Below the pieces are notes generated by a model. It was not told where the DNA came from. It searched no databases and saw only the letters and a program-made list of their open reading frames with translations. A stretch of 64,000 nt of DNA from Luteibacter sp. Sphag1AF (GTDB lineage Bacteria; Pseudomonadota; Gammaproteobacteria; Xanthomonadales; Rhodanobacteraceae), in the NCBI RefSeq assembly GCF_014192715.1, contig NZ_JACHYH010000003.1:248001-312000 (forward strand), in the 5' to 3' direction. Position 1 is the first letter of the stretch; the number at the start of each line of letters is the position of its first letter. Positions 18,936 through 27,756 of the stretch are shown here, piece after piece. The position numbers were made by a program, and so were the translations under genes.

Positions 18936-19972
18936 GCGTCACCCTGGAAAAGATCGGGCACACTGGCCTGTCGCTGCGGCGGGGTCAGCCCCAGGTAGCG
19001 CCAGGCCTTGGCCGTGGCCATGCGGCCGCGGGCGGTGCGGATCAGATAACCCTGCTGGATGAGGTAAGGCTCAACGACGTCCTCCAGCGTGCCGCGGTCC
19101 TCGCTGAGTGCCGCCGCCAGCGATTCCACGCCAACCGGGCCGCCCTCGAAACTCTCGATGATGGTGCCCAGCAGACGGCGGTCCAGGTCATCAAAGCCCT
19201 GGGCGTCCACTTTCAACATGTCCATGGCGGCGCGCGCCAGGTCGTGGCTGATGCGGCCATCGCCACGCACTTCCGCGAAGTCGCGCACGCGGCGCAGCAA
19301 GCGATTGGCGATACGCGGCGTGCCGCGAGCGCGGCGGGCGATTTCCACCGCACCCTCCACTTCACAGGCAATCCCGAAGATCTTCGCGGCCCGGCGGACG
19401 ATGGCCGTGAGCTCATCCACGCTGTAGAACTCCAGCCGCTGGATGATGCCGAAGCGGTCGCGCAGGGGACCGGTCAGAAGACCTGCGCGCGTGGTCGCGC
19501 CAATCAGCGTGAAAGGCGGCAGGTCCAGCTTGATGGAGCGCGCCGCCGGTCCTTCGCCAATCATGATGTCGATCTGGAAATCTTCCATCGCCGGGTACAG
19601 CACTTCCTCCACCACGGGCGACAGACGGTGGATCTCGTCCACAAACAGGACGTCGTTGGCTTCCAGGTTGGTCAGCAGCGCGGCCAGGTCGCCGGCACGC
19701 TCAAGCACAGGACCGGACGTCGAACGCAGATTCACCCCCAGCTCATTGGCGATGACGTGCGACAGCGTGGTCTTGCCCAGACCCGGTGGCCCGAAAATCA
19801 GCACGTGATCCAGCGCCCCACCCCGCTTGCGGGCGGCCTCGATATAAATCGACATCTGCTCCCGCACGGTTTCCTGACCGAGATACTCGTTCAGTCGCTT
19901 GGGACGGATGCTGGCTTCCAGCGCCTCGTCGTCCATGGCGGCGGCGGTAGAAATGATGCGGTGTTCGGTCAT
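18932..19972 (-). CDS. ruvB: Holliday junction branch migration ATPase RuvB
   Basis: AAA+ motor subunit that drives RuvA-bound Holliday junctions. 346 residues: N-terminal [15 protein letters not shown], Walker [12 protein letters not shown], Walker [11 protein letters not shown], sensor segment [11 protein letters not shown], arginine-finger region GPLRDRFGI, and the C-terminal winged helix ([20 protein letters not shown]). It is separated from ruvA by the potassium transporter kup, although all genes face the same way. Confidence 0.98.
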   Translation of the reverse strand: MTEHRIISTAAAMDDEALEASIRPKRLNEYLGQETVREQMSIYIEAARKRGGALDHVLIFGPPGLGKTTLSHVIANELGVNLRSTSGPVLERAGDLAALLTNLEANDVLFVDEIHRLSPVVEEVLYPAMEDFQIDIMIGEGPAARSIKLDLPPFTLIGATTRAGLLTGPLRDRFGIIQRLEFYSVDELTAIVRRAAKIFGIACEVEGAVEIARRARGTPRIANRLLRRVRDFAEVRGDGRISHDLARAAMDMLKVDAQGFDDLDRRLLGTIIESFEGGPVGVESLAAALSEDRGTLEDVVEPYLIQQGYLIRTARGRMATAKAWRYLGLTPPQRQASVPDLFQGDA

Positions 19973-20074
19973 GGGGCCGATTATGGCAGAGCGGGGTTGG
20001 CGCAGGCGCGCACGCAGGGCCCTGGAAGGGCCCGCGTGTTCGCACGATGGAGGTGAAACGGGACGTGGCGCGGG

Positions 20075-21973
20075 TCAGATTTCGACCTGCGCCCCCAGCT
20101 CGATCAGGCGATTGCCCGGAATCTGGAAGAACGCCGTGGCCGGCAACGCATTGCGGGCCATGAACGCGAACAGCTTGTCGCGCCACAGGGCCATGCCGGG
20201 ACGACGTGCATCCGCCACGATGGTTTCGCGTGACAGGAAGAACGTCGTGTCCATCATGTCGAAATCCAGGCCCATGCTCGAAGCGCGGGTCAGCGCCAGA
20301 GGAATGTTGGGGTCTTCCGCAAAACCGAAACGAAGTTGCAGGCCGAAGAAGCCGCCACCGAAGTCGGTGACTTCCATGCGTTCGTCTGCATCTGCCACCG
20401 GCGTTTCCAGCATTTCCACGGTCAGCAGCACGTTGCGCTCGTGTAGCACCTTGTTGTGCTTCAGGTTGTGCAGCATCGCGTGCGGCACGGAATTCTGGTT
20501 GGCCGTGAGAAACACCGCCGTACCGGGAACGCGCAGCGGCGGATGATCGGCGATATTGGCCACGAAGGGCTCCAGCGCCAGACCGGACTGCTTGATCTCG
20601 CGCACCACCAGGTCCCTGCCCCGACGCCACGTGGTCATCATGACGAAGATCACGACACCCAGCACCAGCGGGAACCAGCCACCGTGGGCAATCTTCAGCG
20701 CATTGGCGCCGAAGAACGCAATGTCGATGATGAGGAACAGCACGCCGACAGAAATCACCGCCGACCAATGCCAGTTCCAGCGCTTGCGGGCAACCACCAG
20801 CGCCAGCAGCGTGGTCATCGTCATCGTGCCGGTCACGGCGATGCCGTACGCCGCACCAAGGTTGTTCGACGAGCGGAACCCGATCACGGCGAGGAACACC
20901 AGCACGAGCAGCAGCCGGTTGATCCACGGCACGAAAATCTGCCCGGACATCTCGCGCGAGGTGTGGACCACCGCCATGCGCGGCGAGTAGCCAAGCTGCA
21001 TGGCTTCGCGGGTCATGGAGAACGCGCCGGAAATGACGGCCTGCGACGCAATGACCGCCGCCATCGTCGAGAGCGCGATCATGGGATACAGCAGATCGTC
21101 CGGCACCATCTTGTAGAACGGGTTTTCGATGGCCGTCTGATCGTGCAGCAGCAGCGCGCCCTGACCGAAATAGTTGATAAGCAGCGCCGGCAGCACGAAA
21201 CCGAACCATGCCACGCGAATGGGCTTCTTGCCGAAGTGCCCCATGTCCGCATACAGCGCCTCGGCACCGGTCAGCGCCAGCACCACGCCACCCAGTGCGA
21301 TGAAGGCCTGCTTCTTGTGCTCAAGGAAGAAATCAATGGCGTACATCGGATTGACGGCCACCAGCACCTGCGGGTGCTTCACCAGCTGGTTCAGGCCGAG
21401 CACGGCCAGCACCAGGAACCACAGCGTCATCACCGGCGCGAACGCCTTGCCGACGGTGGCCGTGCCGTGACGCTGCACCGCAAACACGAAGAACAGGATT
21501 ACCAGACAGATGGGGACCACATAGTCCTCAAGCTGCGGGGCCGCCACTTCCAGACCTTCCACGGCGGAAAGCACCGAAATGGCCGGCGTGATCACGCCAT
21601 CGCCGTAGAACAGCGACGCACCAAAAATGCCGATGGCTGCCAGCACCCAGCGCGCACGCGGCGAACCGCTGACGCTGCGCTGCGCCAGCGCCATCAATGC
21701 CATGATGCCGCCTTCGCCCTTGTTGTCCGCGCGCATCACGAAGGTCACGTATTTCAGTGACACCACCATGATCAACGCCCAGAAAATCAGCGACAGAATA
21801 CCCAGCACCGCGGCCGGCTGCGGCGTCATGCCGTGCGTGCCGAGTGTTTCCTTCATCGTGTACAGCGGGCTGGTACCGATGTCACCAAAGACCACGCCAA
21901 TGGCGCCCAGAGCCAGCGCGGCCAGGCGTCTCTTGTGATCGTTCGTCCCATCCGGATGCGTCTGCGGATTCAC
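20075..21973 (-). CDS. kup: Potassium uptake protein Kup
   Basis: Low-affinity K+/H+ symporter of the KUP/HAK/KT family, 632 residues with about twelve membrane spans and a cytoplasmic C-terminal tail. Recognised by GVVFGDIGTSPLYTMKE near the N-terminus, the GDGVITPAISVLSAVEGL motif, and the AVTGTMTMTTLLALVVARKR segment. It starts three bases after ruvA ends and is followed by ruvB after about 100 bases. This kup insertion between ruvA and ruvB recurs in Xanthomonadales. Confidence 0.97.
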   Translation of the reverse strand: MNPQTHPDGTNDHKRRLAALALGAIGVVFGDIGTSPLYTMKETLGTHGMTPQPAAVLGILSLIFWALIMVVSLKYVTFVMRADNKGEGGIMALMALAQRSVSGSPRARWVLAAIGIFGASLFYGDGVITPAISVLSAVEGLEVAAPQLEDYVVPICLVILFFVFAVQRHGTATVGKAFAPVMTLWFLVLAVLGLNQLVKHPQVLVAVNPMYAIDFFLEHKKQAFIALGGVVLALTGAEALYADMGHFGKKPIRVAWFGFVLPALLINYFGQGALLLHDQTAIENPFYKMVPDDLLYPMIALSTMAAVIASQAVISGAFSMTREAMQLGYSPRMAVVHTSREMSGQIFVPWINRLLLVLVFLAVIGFRSSNNLGAAYGIAVTGTMTMTTLLALVVARKRWNWHWSAVISVGVLFLIIDIAFFGANALKIAHGGWFPLVLGVVIFVMMTTWRRGRDLVVREIKQSGLALEPFVANIADHPPLRVPGTAVFLTANQNSVPHAMLHNLKHNKVLHERNVLLTVEMLETPVADADERMEVTDFGGGFFGLQLRFGFAEDPNIPLALTRASSMGLDFDMMDTTFFLSRETIVADARRPGMALWRDKLFAFMARNALPATAFFQIPGNRLIELGAQVEI

Positions 21974-21976
21974 GGA

Positions 21977-22576
21977 TTAGCTCCCCAGAGCGGCGCGTAG
22001 CGCCTTGCGAATGATGGATTCGGCGGTATCGCCTTCTGCCGCGACCTTGCCCACCAGACGGGTGGCCTCGGGCGGTTTGTAACCAAGCTGCTGGAGCGCG
22101 ATGGTAGCCTCCCCCACCGGGTCCGTGGGAAGTGCACCCGCGCCATTGGTGGCTCCCGGAAGGCGAACGCCCACCGCTTCCACGCGGTCGCGCAGCTCCA
22201 CCACCATGCGCTCGGCCGTTTTCTTACCGATGCCGGGAATTTTCGTCAGCGCGGCAACGTCGCCCGCATGAACCAGCCGCGCCAGGTCATCCGTGGCCAC
22301 GCCGGAAAGCACGGCAAGCGCGATCTTCGCGCCGATGCCACTCACTTTCAGCAGGTTGCGGAACATGGCCCGCTCGGTTTCATGCAAGAAGCCGTACAGC
22401 GAGACGCCGTCTTCTTTCACGGCGTAGTGAATCAGCAGCGTCACTTCCCGCCCGGTAGCCGGCAGGTCGTAAATCGTGGACATCGGGGCATCGACGTCGT
22501 AACCGACGCCACCCACTTCCACAAGCAATGACGGCGGCTGTTTACTGATAAGCGTGCCACGCAGTCGACCAATCAT
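21977..22576 (-). CDS. ruvA: Holliday junction DNA-binding protein RuvA
   Basis: Tetrameric junction-binding subunit of RuvABC. 199 residues starting [15 protein letters not shown], with the N-terminal OB fold, two helix-hairpin-helix motifs ([18 protein letters not shown] and [19 protein letters not shown]) and the flexible linker and C-terminal RuvB-binding domain ([14 protein letters not shown]). The start at 22576 overlaps the ruvC stop as ATGA and has GGAGA eight bases upstream. Confidence 0.98.
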   Translation of the reverse strand: MIGRLRGTLISKQPPSLLVEVGGVGYDVDAPMSTIYDLPATGREVTLLIHYAVKEDGVSLYGFLHETERAMFRNLLKVSGIGAKIALAVLSGVATDDLARLVHAGDVAALTKIPGIGKKTAERMVVELRDRVEAVGVRLPGATNGAGALPTDPVGEATIALQQLGYKPPEATRLVGKVAAEGDTAESIIRKALRAALGS

Positions 22577-23094
22577 CGGCGACGTCTCCATGCCGTGCGC
22601 GGAATACCCACGCGTTGAATGCTGGAACGGGTATGCGCGTGCGTGATGGCAATGGCCAGCGCATCGGCGGCATCCGCCTGCAACGGGCCCTTAAGGCCAA
22701 GAATGATGCCGATCATGTGCTGCACCTGGGTCTTGTCGGCACGTCCGCTACCCACCACCGCCTGTTTGACCTCGGTCGCCGCATATTCGTGCACGGTGAT
22801 TCCCCGGCTGACAACGGCACAGATGGCGGCGCCACGCGCCTGCCCCAATTTCAGGGCCGAATCGGCGTTGCGTGCCATGAACACGCGCTCGATCGCGGCT
22901 TCTGCCGGATCGTGCGCGCCGATGATGCCGCACAGCTCGTCAAATATGCGTTTCAGGCGCAGCGGGAAGGTTTCTTCTCCCACCACGACAAGCGCGCCAT
23001 GAAACACGTGTTTCAGGCTGCCATCGTCCGCCACGTCGATAACACCGACGCCCGTGCGCTGACTGCCCGGATCGATGCCGAGAATGCGAACCAT
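22573..23094 (-). CDS. ruvC: Crossover junction endodeoxyribonuclease RuvC
   Basis: Holliday junction resolvase, 173 residues with RNase H-like fold. Catalytic acidic residues are visible in [15 protein letters not shown], in the [11 protein letters not shown] segment and in the C-terminal [16 protein letters not shown]. The gene overlaps ruvA by four bases, so the pair is translationally coupled. The yebC gene lies just upstream on the same strand. Confidence 0.98.
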   Translation of the reverse strand: MVRILGIDPGSQRTGVGVIDVADDGSLKHVFHGALVVVGEETFPLRLKRIFDELCGIIGAHDPAEAAIERVFMARNADSALKLGQARGAAICAVVSRGITVHEYAATEVKQAVVGSGRADKTQVQHMIGIILGLKGPLQADAADALAIAITHAHTRSSIQRVGIPRTAWRRRR

Positions 23095-23130
23095 GCCTGA
23101 AAGATCACCGAGACGAGTGAGGTCGAGACC

Positions 23131-23880
23131 TTACTCCTGATCGGCGTCCTCAGGGGGAAGCACGGCGTTGTGGTAGACCTCATCCACATCGTCCAGTGCG
23201 TTCAGACGGTCGAGCAGCTTCTCGAACTGCTCCAGCGCTTCACCGGTCGGCGTGACCAACGGGCCGTTCGGGCGCATGACCACATCGGAGCTTTCGACCG
23301 TGAAACCGGCTGCCACAAGCGCCTTGCGCGTTGCTTCCACCGTGATCGGATCGGCCGCCACCAGCACGGTGCCCACGCCATCGGCGATCACCACGTCTTC
23401 CGCGTCGTTCTCGATGGCAGCCTCTTCCAGGCGGCTTTCCACATCGGCATCGCCGCCCGTGCGAATGACCAGCTGGCCCACTCGATTGAACTGGAACGCC
23501 ACCGAATTGGTGGTGCCCATGTTGCCGCCCAGCTTGTTGAGTGCTGCGCGCACATCGGCGACGGTGCGGGTCTGGTTATCGGTGACGCAGTCGATGATCA
23601 GCGCGGTACCCGCCGGGCCGTAGCCCTCGTAGCGGATTTCGTGCATGTCGGCGCCGCCATCCGCACCCGAGCCGCGCTTGATCGCGCGGTCGATGGTGTC
23701 TCTGGTCATATTGGCCGCAAGCGCCTTGTCGACCGCCGCGCGCAGACGCGGGTTGCCGCCAGGATCAGGCACGCCGCCCCGTGTCGCAATGGTGATTTCG
23801 CGGATCAGCTTGGTGAACACCTTGGCGCGCTTGGCGTCTTCGGCGTTCTTGCGACCTTCGATGGACGGGCCTCTACCCAT
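23131..23880 (-). CDS. yebC: YebC/PmpR-family protein
   Basis: A 249-residue protein of the YebC/TACO1 family, reported both as a transcription regulator (PmpR) and as a factor relieving ribosome stalling. Starts MGRGPSIEGRKNAEDAKRAK, the N-terminal basic helical domain, and continues with VPDPGGNPRLRAAVDKALAA and the RYEGYGPAGTALIIDCVTDN motif. It lies 36 bases upstream of ruvC; yebC-ruvC linkage is common in proteobacteria. Confidence 0.96.
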   Translation of the reverse strand: MGRGPSIEGRKNAEDAKRAKVFTKLIREITIATRGGVPDPGGNPRLRAAVDKALAANMTRDTIDRAIKRGSGADGGADMHEIRYEGYGPAGTALIIDCVTDNQTRTVADVRAALNKLGGNMGTTNSVAFQFNRVGQLVIRTGGDADVESRLEEAAIENDAEDVVIADGVGTVLVAADPITVEATRKALVAAGFTVESSDVVMRPNGPLVTPTGEALEQFEKLLDRLNALDDVDEVYHNAVLPPEDADQE

Positions 23881-23966
23881 AACGATTCCTGCCAGTGACA
23901 GACGGACAAGCGGCGGATTTTACCCGAATGCCGGGGAATGGCGAGAAGCAGGCCACGATCAGGCCA

Positions 23967-24602
23967 TCAGGGAAGCTCGAATCGCCCCGAACGCAGAAAC
24001 GACACGACCTGCCGGGCCACGTCGGCCGACACAAGAAGCCCGGTGTGACTGGTTTCCAGCGTGCAGTGCGCGGCGATGCCGGGCAATTGGGTCTCGGAAA
24101 CGGCCACCGAACCATCGTGCTCGCCGTTGGCAATATCACTGACGAAAGCGCCCAGCCCCACGGGCATGCGCCCGGCGATCATGCCGACCTCGCGGCCGCC
24201 ATCCCAACGCTCCAGACCGTGCGCAAGCAGTTCGCGACTGCGACCCAGCAGCATGTCGCCACCCCAATGCCCGGTGAGCCCGCGCGCAGCGGCGCTTCCG
24301 GCCAGCGGCGAACCGAGGCAGACAATGCGTCCGGGTGGAAGATCATCATCGTCGCGACAGGCCAGCAGGCCAAGGATGCCGCCCAGACTGTGCCCGACCA
24401 GGTGGACGGGCCCGTCGCCCAGCGCCTTCATGCGCTTGCGCAGGCGCGCGATGGCCTGCTCCGGCGGAGCAGCCACGCTCATGTATTCAAAGCGATACAC
24501 ATCGAATTCGGCATCGCGCAGGCGACGCTGAAGCATCGCAAGCGCGAAACCTCGCATCCACAGGCCGTGCAACAAAATGACCCGTGGCGCGTTGTCAGTC
24601 AT
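23967..24602 (-). CDS. Alpha/beta hydrolase, lipase-like
   Basis: A 211-residue cytoplasmic hydrolase without signal peptide. Features: VILLHGLWMRG oxyanion-loop strand, nucleophile elbow VGHSLGG with the catalytic serine, a probable acid in ANGEHDGSVAV and the catalytic histidine in TSHTGLL. The small size and the HGLWMRG start resemble the triacylglycerol-lipase/PGAP1-like group. The substrate is unknown. It starts 13 bases after aspS ends and is probably co-transcribed with it. Confidence 0.82.
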   Translation of the reverse strand: MTDNAPRVILLHGLWMRGFALAMLQRRLRDAEFDVYRFEYMSVAAPPEQAIARLRKRMKALGDGPVHLVGHSLGGILGLLACRDDDDLPPGRIVCLGSPLAGSAAARGLTGHWGGDMLLGRSRELLAHGLERWDGGREVGMIAGRMPVGLGAFVSDIANGEHDGSVAVSETQLPGIAAHCTLETSHTGLLVSADVARQVVSFLRSGRFELP

Positions 24603-24615
24603 GGTGTGCGGGCCG

Positions 24616-26382
24616 TCAGACCTTGGAACCGACGGCGACGCGAACGTGCAGTTCCTTCAACTGCGGCTCGGAAACCGGCGACGGAGCGTCCGTCATCAGA
24701 TCCTGCGCGCTGGTCGTCTTCGGGAACGCAATGACGTCACGGATCGACTCGGTGCCCGCCATCAGTGCAGCAATGCGGTCGATACCAAAGGCCAGGCCAC
24801 CATGGGGTGGCGCGCCCATGCGCAGCGCCTTCAGAAGGAAGCCGAACTTGGCCTCCGCTTCTTGTGCACCAATGCCCAGCAGCTCAAACACGGCGCTCTG
24901 CATCTCCGGACGGTGAATACGGATGGAGCCACCACCGATCTCGTTGCCGTTCAGCACCATGTCGTAGCCACGGCTGACCGAGTTGGCCGCATTGGCGCGC
25001 AGGTCGGCAATGTCGTCGACCTTCGGAGCGGTGAACGGATGATGCAGGGCCACGTAGCGCTGCTCTTGTGCGTCGTACTCGAACATCGGGAAGTCGGTGA
25101 CCCACAGCGGCTTCCACACATTTTCGACCAGACCACGATCACGGCCGATCCTGATGCGCAGTGCGCCCATGAAATCGGTGACCGTCTTCCAGGCGCCCGC
25201 ACCGAACACGATGAGGTCGCTGTCCTGTGCACCGGTGAGCGTCAGCACCTTTTCCAGTGCGGCATCGTCCAGGAACTTCAGCACGGGCGAAGAAATACCC
25301 TCGCGGCCCTTGGCCAGCGATTCGATCTTCATCCAGGCCAGGCCCTTGGCGCCGTAACGGGAGGCGTAATCGGCCAGGCCGTCGATGTCCTTGCGGGACA
25401 GCTCCGAGCCACCCGGCACGCGCAGCGCGGCCACGCGACCTGCCGGATCGTTGGCCGGATCGGCAAATACCTTGAACTCGACCTGCTTCACCGCCTCGGC
25501 GATGTCGATCAGTTCCAGCGGGATGCGCAGGTCCGGCTTGTCCGAACCGAAGCGGCGCATGGCCTCTTCGTAGGTCATGCGCGGGAAGCTGGCATCCAGC
25601 TCCACGTTGCGCACTTCGCGGAACACGTGGCGGATCAGGTCTTCCACGAAGTCCTGCACGTCGCGCTCTTCCACGAAGGCGAACTCAAGGTCGAGCTGGG
25701 TGAATTCGGGCTGGCGGTCGGCGCGAAGGTCTTCGTCGCGGAAGCAGCGGGCAATCTGATAGTAGCGGTCGAAACCGGCCATCATCAGGATCTGCTTGAA
25801 CAGCTGCGGCGACTGCGGCAGCGCGTAGAACTGGCCCGCATGCACGCGGCTGGGCACCAGGTAATCGCGCGCGCCTTCCGGCGTGGCCTTGGTGAGGATC
25901 GGCGTTTCGATGTCCTGAAAACCGGCGTTGTCCAGATAACGACGCAGCTCGCGCACCAGCTTCGTACGGGTGCGCATCATCTGCTGCATCTCCGGACGGC
26001 GCAGGTCGAGATAGCGGTAGGTCATCCGCATGTCGTCGTTGGGGTTCTCGTGCATCGCGAAGGGAAGGTCGCGGGCCGCATTGAGGATTTCCACCTTGTC
26101 GGCGATCAGCTCAACGGCACCGGTCTTCAGCTTGTCGTTGGAGGCCAGACGCTTGCGGACCTGACCGGTCACCCGGATGACGAATTCATTGCCCAGTTCG
26201 CCGGCGACGGCGAAGGCATCGGCGTTGTCGCGCTCGATCACGACCTGGGCCAGGCCCTCGTGGTCGCGAATATCGACAAATGCCGTGTGGCTCTGGAGGC
26301 GAAGCGTATTGACCCAGCCACAGAGGGTGACGTTCTGGCCGATCAGCGACTCGTCGATCAGACCGCAAAAGTGCGTGCGCAT
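24616..26382 (-). CDS. aspS: Aspartyl-tRNA synthetase
   Basis: Class II aminoacyl-tRNA synthetase of 588 residues, the bacterial length with the GAD insertion domain. N-terminal OB fold ([20 protein letters not shown]), class II motif 2 region ([20 protein letters not shown]), and motif 3 ([14 protein letters not shown]) are present. The discriminating state for tRNA-Asn cannot be decided from this sequence alone. It is followed by the lipase-like hydrolase and preceded by the DUF3011 gene. Confidence 0.98.
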   Translation of the reverse strand: MRTHFCGLIDESLIGQNVTLCGWVNTLRLQSHTAFVDIRDHEGLAQVVIERDNADAFAVAGELGNEFVIRVTGQVRKRLASNDKLKTGAVELIADKVEILNAARDLPFAMHENPNDDMRMTYRYLDLRRPEMQQMMRTRTKLVRELRRYLDNAGFQDIETPILTKATPEGARDYLVPSRVHAGQFYALPQSPQLFKQILMMAGFDRYYQIARCFRDEDLRADRQPEFTQLDLEFAFVEERDVQDFVEDLIRHVFREVRNVELDASFPRMTYEEAMRRFGSDKPDLRIPLELIDIAEAVKQVEFKVFADPANDPAGRVAALRVPGGSELSRKDIDGLADYASRYGAKGLAWMKIESLAKGREGISSPVLKFLDDAALEKVLTLTGAQDSDLIVFGAGAWKTVTDFMGALRIRIGRDRGLVENVWKPLWVTDFPMFEYDAQEQRYVALHHPFTAPKVDDIADLRANAANSVSRGYDMVLNGNEIGGGSIRIHRPEMQSAVFELLGIGAQEAEAKFGFLLKALRMGAPPHGGLAFGIDRIAALMAGTESIRDVIAFPKTTSAQDLMTDAPSPVSEPQLKELHVRVAVGSKV

Positions 26383-26499
26383 ACGCGTGAAGACTCCGGG
26401 CCGCCGCGGCGGCGTAAAGCGGTGAAAAGACCCCGAATCGTAGCACGACGCAGGCCACCGGAAGCCGCCCGCACACAGGCGGGCGGCTGCGGAACCGGC

Positions 26500-27078
26500 T
26501 TAACGGGCGTCGACGCCGAACTGCGCGCGGCAGCCGTCGTTGACCCAGATGCCACGGCGATCCCAGCCCCAGCTCTGGCCTTCGTCACAGCGCGAGTCGG
26601 AAGTGCGCCGGATCAGACGGGCACCGCCACGGCCAATGTCGATATCGCAGCGGGTGAAGCGATTCCGGCTGCTGTTGCACTCGATGACCGTTTCCCGGTT
26701 CGGGCGGCCGTACCCGTCGCCCCAGCCTGGGCCACCGCCGTTACCCGGGTAGCCACCGCCGCCATAGGGCGGACGCCCCGGACCCGGACCCCAGTCGCCA
26801 CGGCCGCCCGCGGCCGCGAACTGCGCCCGGCACCCCCGGTCAACCCAGATGCCGTTGCGGTCAAAGCCCCACGTCTGGCCGCGCACGCACCGCGTGTCGG
26901 ACTCCTGCCGCACCACCACAGCATCGGCCCAGGGCACGCTGCACCGGGAAAAACGCCCGTCATTACTTGCGCAGTACACCCACTGACCCTGAGCGTGGGC
27001 CACCGACGGCAGCCCCATCCCCGCTCCTGCAACCAACGCCATCGCCGCCATGGCGACCACGCCGAGGAAACCACGCAT
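26500..27078 (-). CDS. Secreted DUF3011 protein with an internal tandem duplication
   Basis: A 192-residue exported protein. The ATG at 27078 follows GAAGGA and begins a signal peptide (MRGFLGVVAMAAMALVAGAG... ending AHAQ). Two repeats of about 52 residues share cysteine pairs, 'SD.RC..GQ.WG.DR.GIWV' and GCRAQF endings, and are joined by a Gly/Pro-rich linker (GGRGDWGPGPGRPPYGGGG). This matches DUF3011-type modules. The cysteines suggest disulfides in the periplasm or outside. The function is unknown. It lies between the FmdB gene and aspS. Confidence 0.78.
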   Translation of the reverse strand: MRGFLGVVAMAAMALVAGAGMGLPSVAHAQGQWVYCASNDGRFSRCSVPWADAVVVRQESDTRCVRGQTWGFDRNGIWVDRGCRAQFAAAGGRGDWGPGPGRPPYGGGGYPGNGGGPGWGDGYGRPNRETVIECNSSRNRFTRCDIDIGRGGARLIRRTSDSRCDEGQSWGWDRRGIWVNDGCRAQFGVDAR

Positions 27079-27153
27079 ATCTTTCGTCCTTCCACTTGGG
27101 GGTGATGCGCAAAATAACGCACCAACCCCAACGGCCATTGAACGAACTTGCGA

Positions 27154-27459
27154 TCAGTCCGTGGAGGGTTTGGCCGGCGCCGGAGCGGGCGCTGCTGCCG
27201 GGGTCGGCGCGGGCGGGGCGGCGGGAGCCACGGGGGCGCCACTGGACCCCTCGACCAGATTTTTCTTCTTGTCGCCCTCTTTCTTGAAATCGGTCTCGTA
27301 CCAGCCGCTGCCGGCCAGACGGAACTGGGGTGCGCTCAGCATGCGGCCCACACGCGGCTGGCCGCAGGAAGGGCAGGTCTCGGGATCGGCATCGGCGATC
27401 TTCTGCAGGCGCTCGAACCGGTGCCCGCAGGCCTGACACTGAAATTCGTAGATGGGCAT
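27154..27459 (-). CDS. FmdB-family zinc ribbon protein
   Basis: A 101-residue protein with an N-terminal zinc ribbon: MPIYEFQCQACGHRFERLQK and a second cysteine pair in TCPSCGQPRVGRM. The C-terminal third is low-complexity, rich in Ala and Pro (from about residue 72). FmdB proteins are small putative regulators. The gene is usually found near aspS in these bacteria, as here. The Ala/Pro tail is an ordinary but variable extension. Confidence 0.88.
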   Translation of the reverse strand: MPIYEFQCQACGHRFERLQKIADADPETCPSCGQPRVGRMLSAPQFRLAGSGWYETDFKKEGDKKKNLVEGSSGAPVAPAAPPAPTPAAAPAPAPAKPSTD

Positions 27460-27652
27460 GACGCTGGATTTCCGGAAATAAGAGGGGCTTCAGACCGGGC
27501 ATTATCTGTCCGCCCCCTCTTTTTTCAATGCCCCCGAGGCCACAGACCCGGGAGAAGCGCCCAGCCACCGGCAAAAAAACCTTACAAGAATGCTCGAAAC
27601 ATCTGCCATACAGACGAGCAAAAGCTCCGGGAACCCATCCCGGAGAACATGA

Positions 27653-27668
27653 GTTCAGACGTCTAAAC
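27653..27668 (+). promoter_or_regulatory. Candidate operator of the TonB-dependent receptor gene
   Basis: A 16-base near-perfect palindrome, GTTCAGAC-GTCTAAAC (seven of eight positions pair), 89 bases before the receptor ATG. TTGACC, a possible -35 box, begins five bases after it at 27674, but no good -10 box follows. A related palindrome lies in the same place relative to the second TonB-dependent receptor at 49864-49879. The central CG and length fit LacI/GalR-type operators; the core AGACGTCT also equals a single MetJ box. Confidence 0.5.
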
Positions 27669-27756
27669 GGCTATTGACCCAACATCGCATCATGTGCAAG
27701 CCTGACCCTTCGTGCACCGCAGCATAACGCGATGGTGCCTCATCAGGGAATACAAC

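Noticed and set aside
24577-27105. An 842-codon open frame on plus opposite aspS and the DUF3011 gene
   Set aside because: Antisense to a clear AspS and to a signal-peptide protein; no domain or ribosome site supports it.
27657-27664. AGACGTCT upstream of the TonB-dependent receptor as a MetJ box
   Set aside because: MetJ operators need at least two tandem 8-base boxes; the adjacent AAACGGCT is a poor second box and no methionine gene is nearby. A LacI-type palindrome explains the symmetry better, although MetJ-like control is not excluded.
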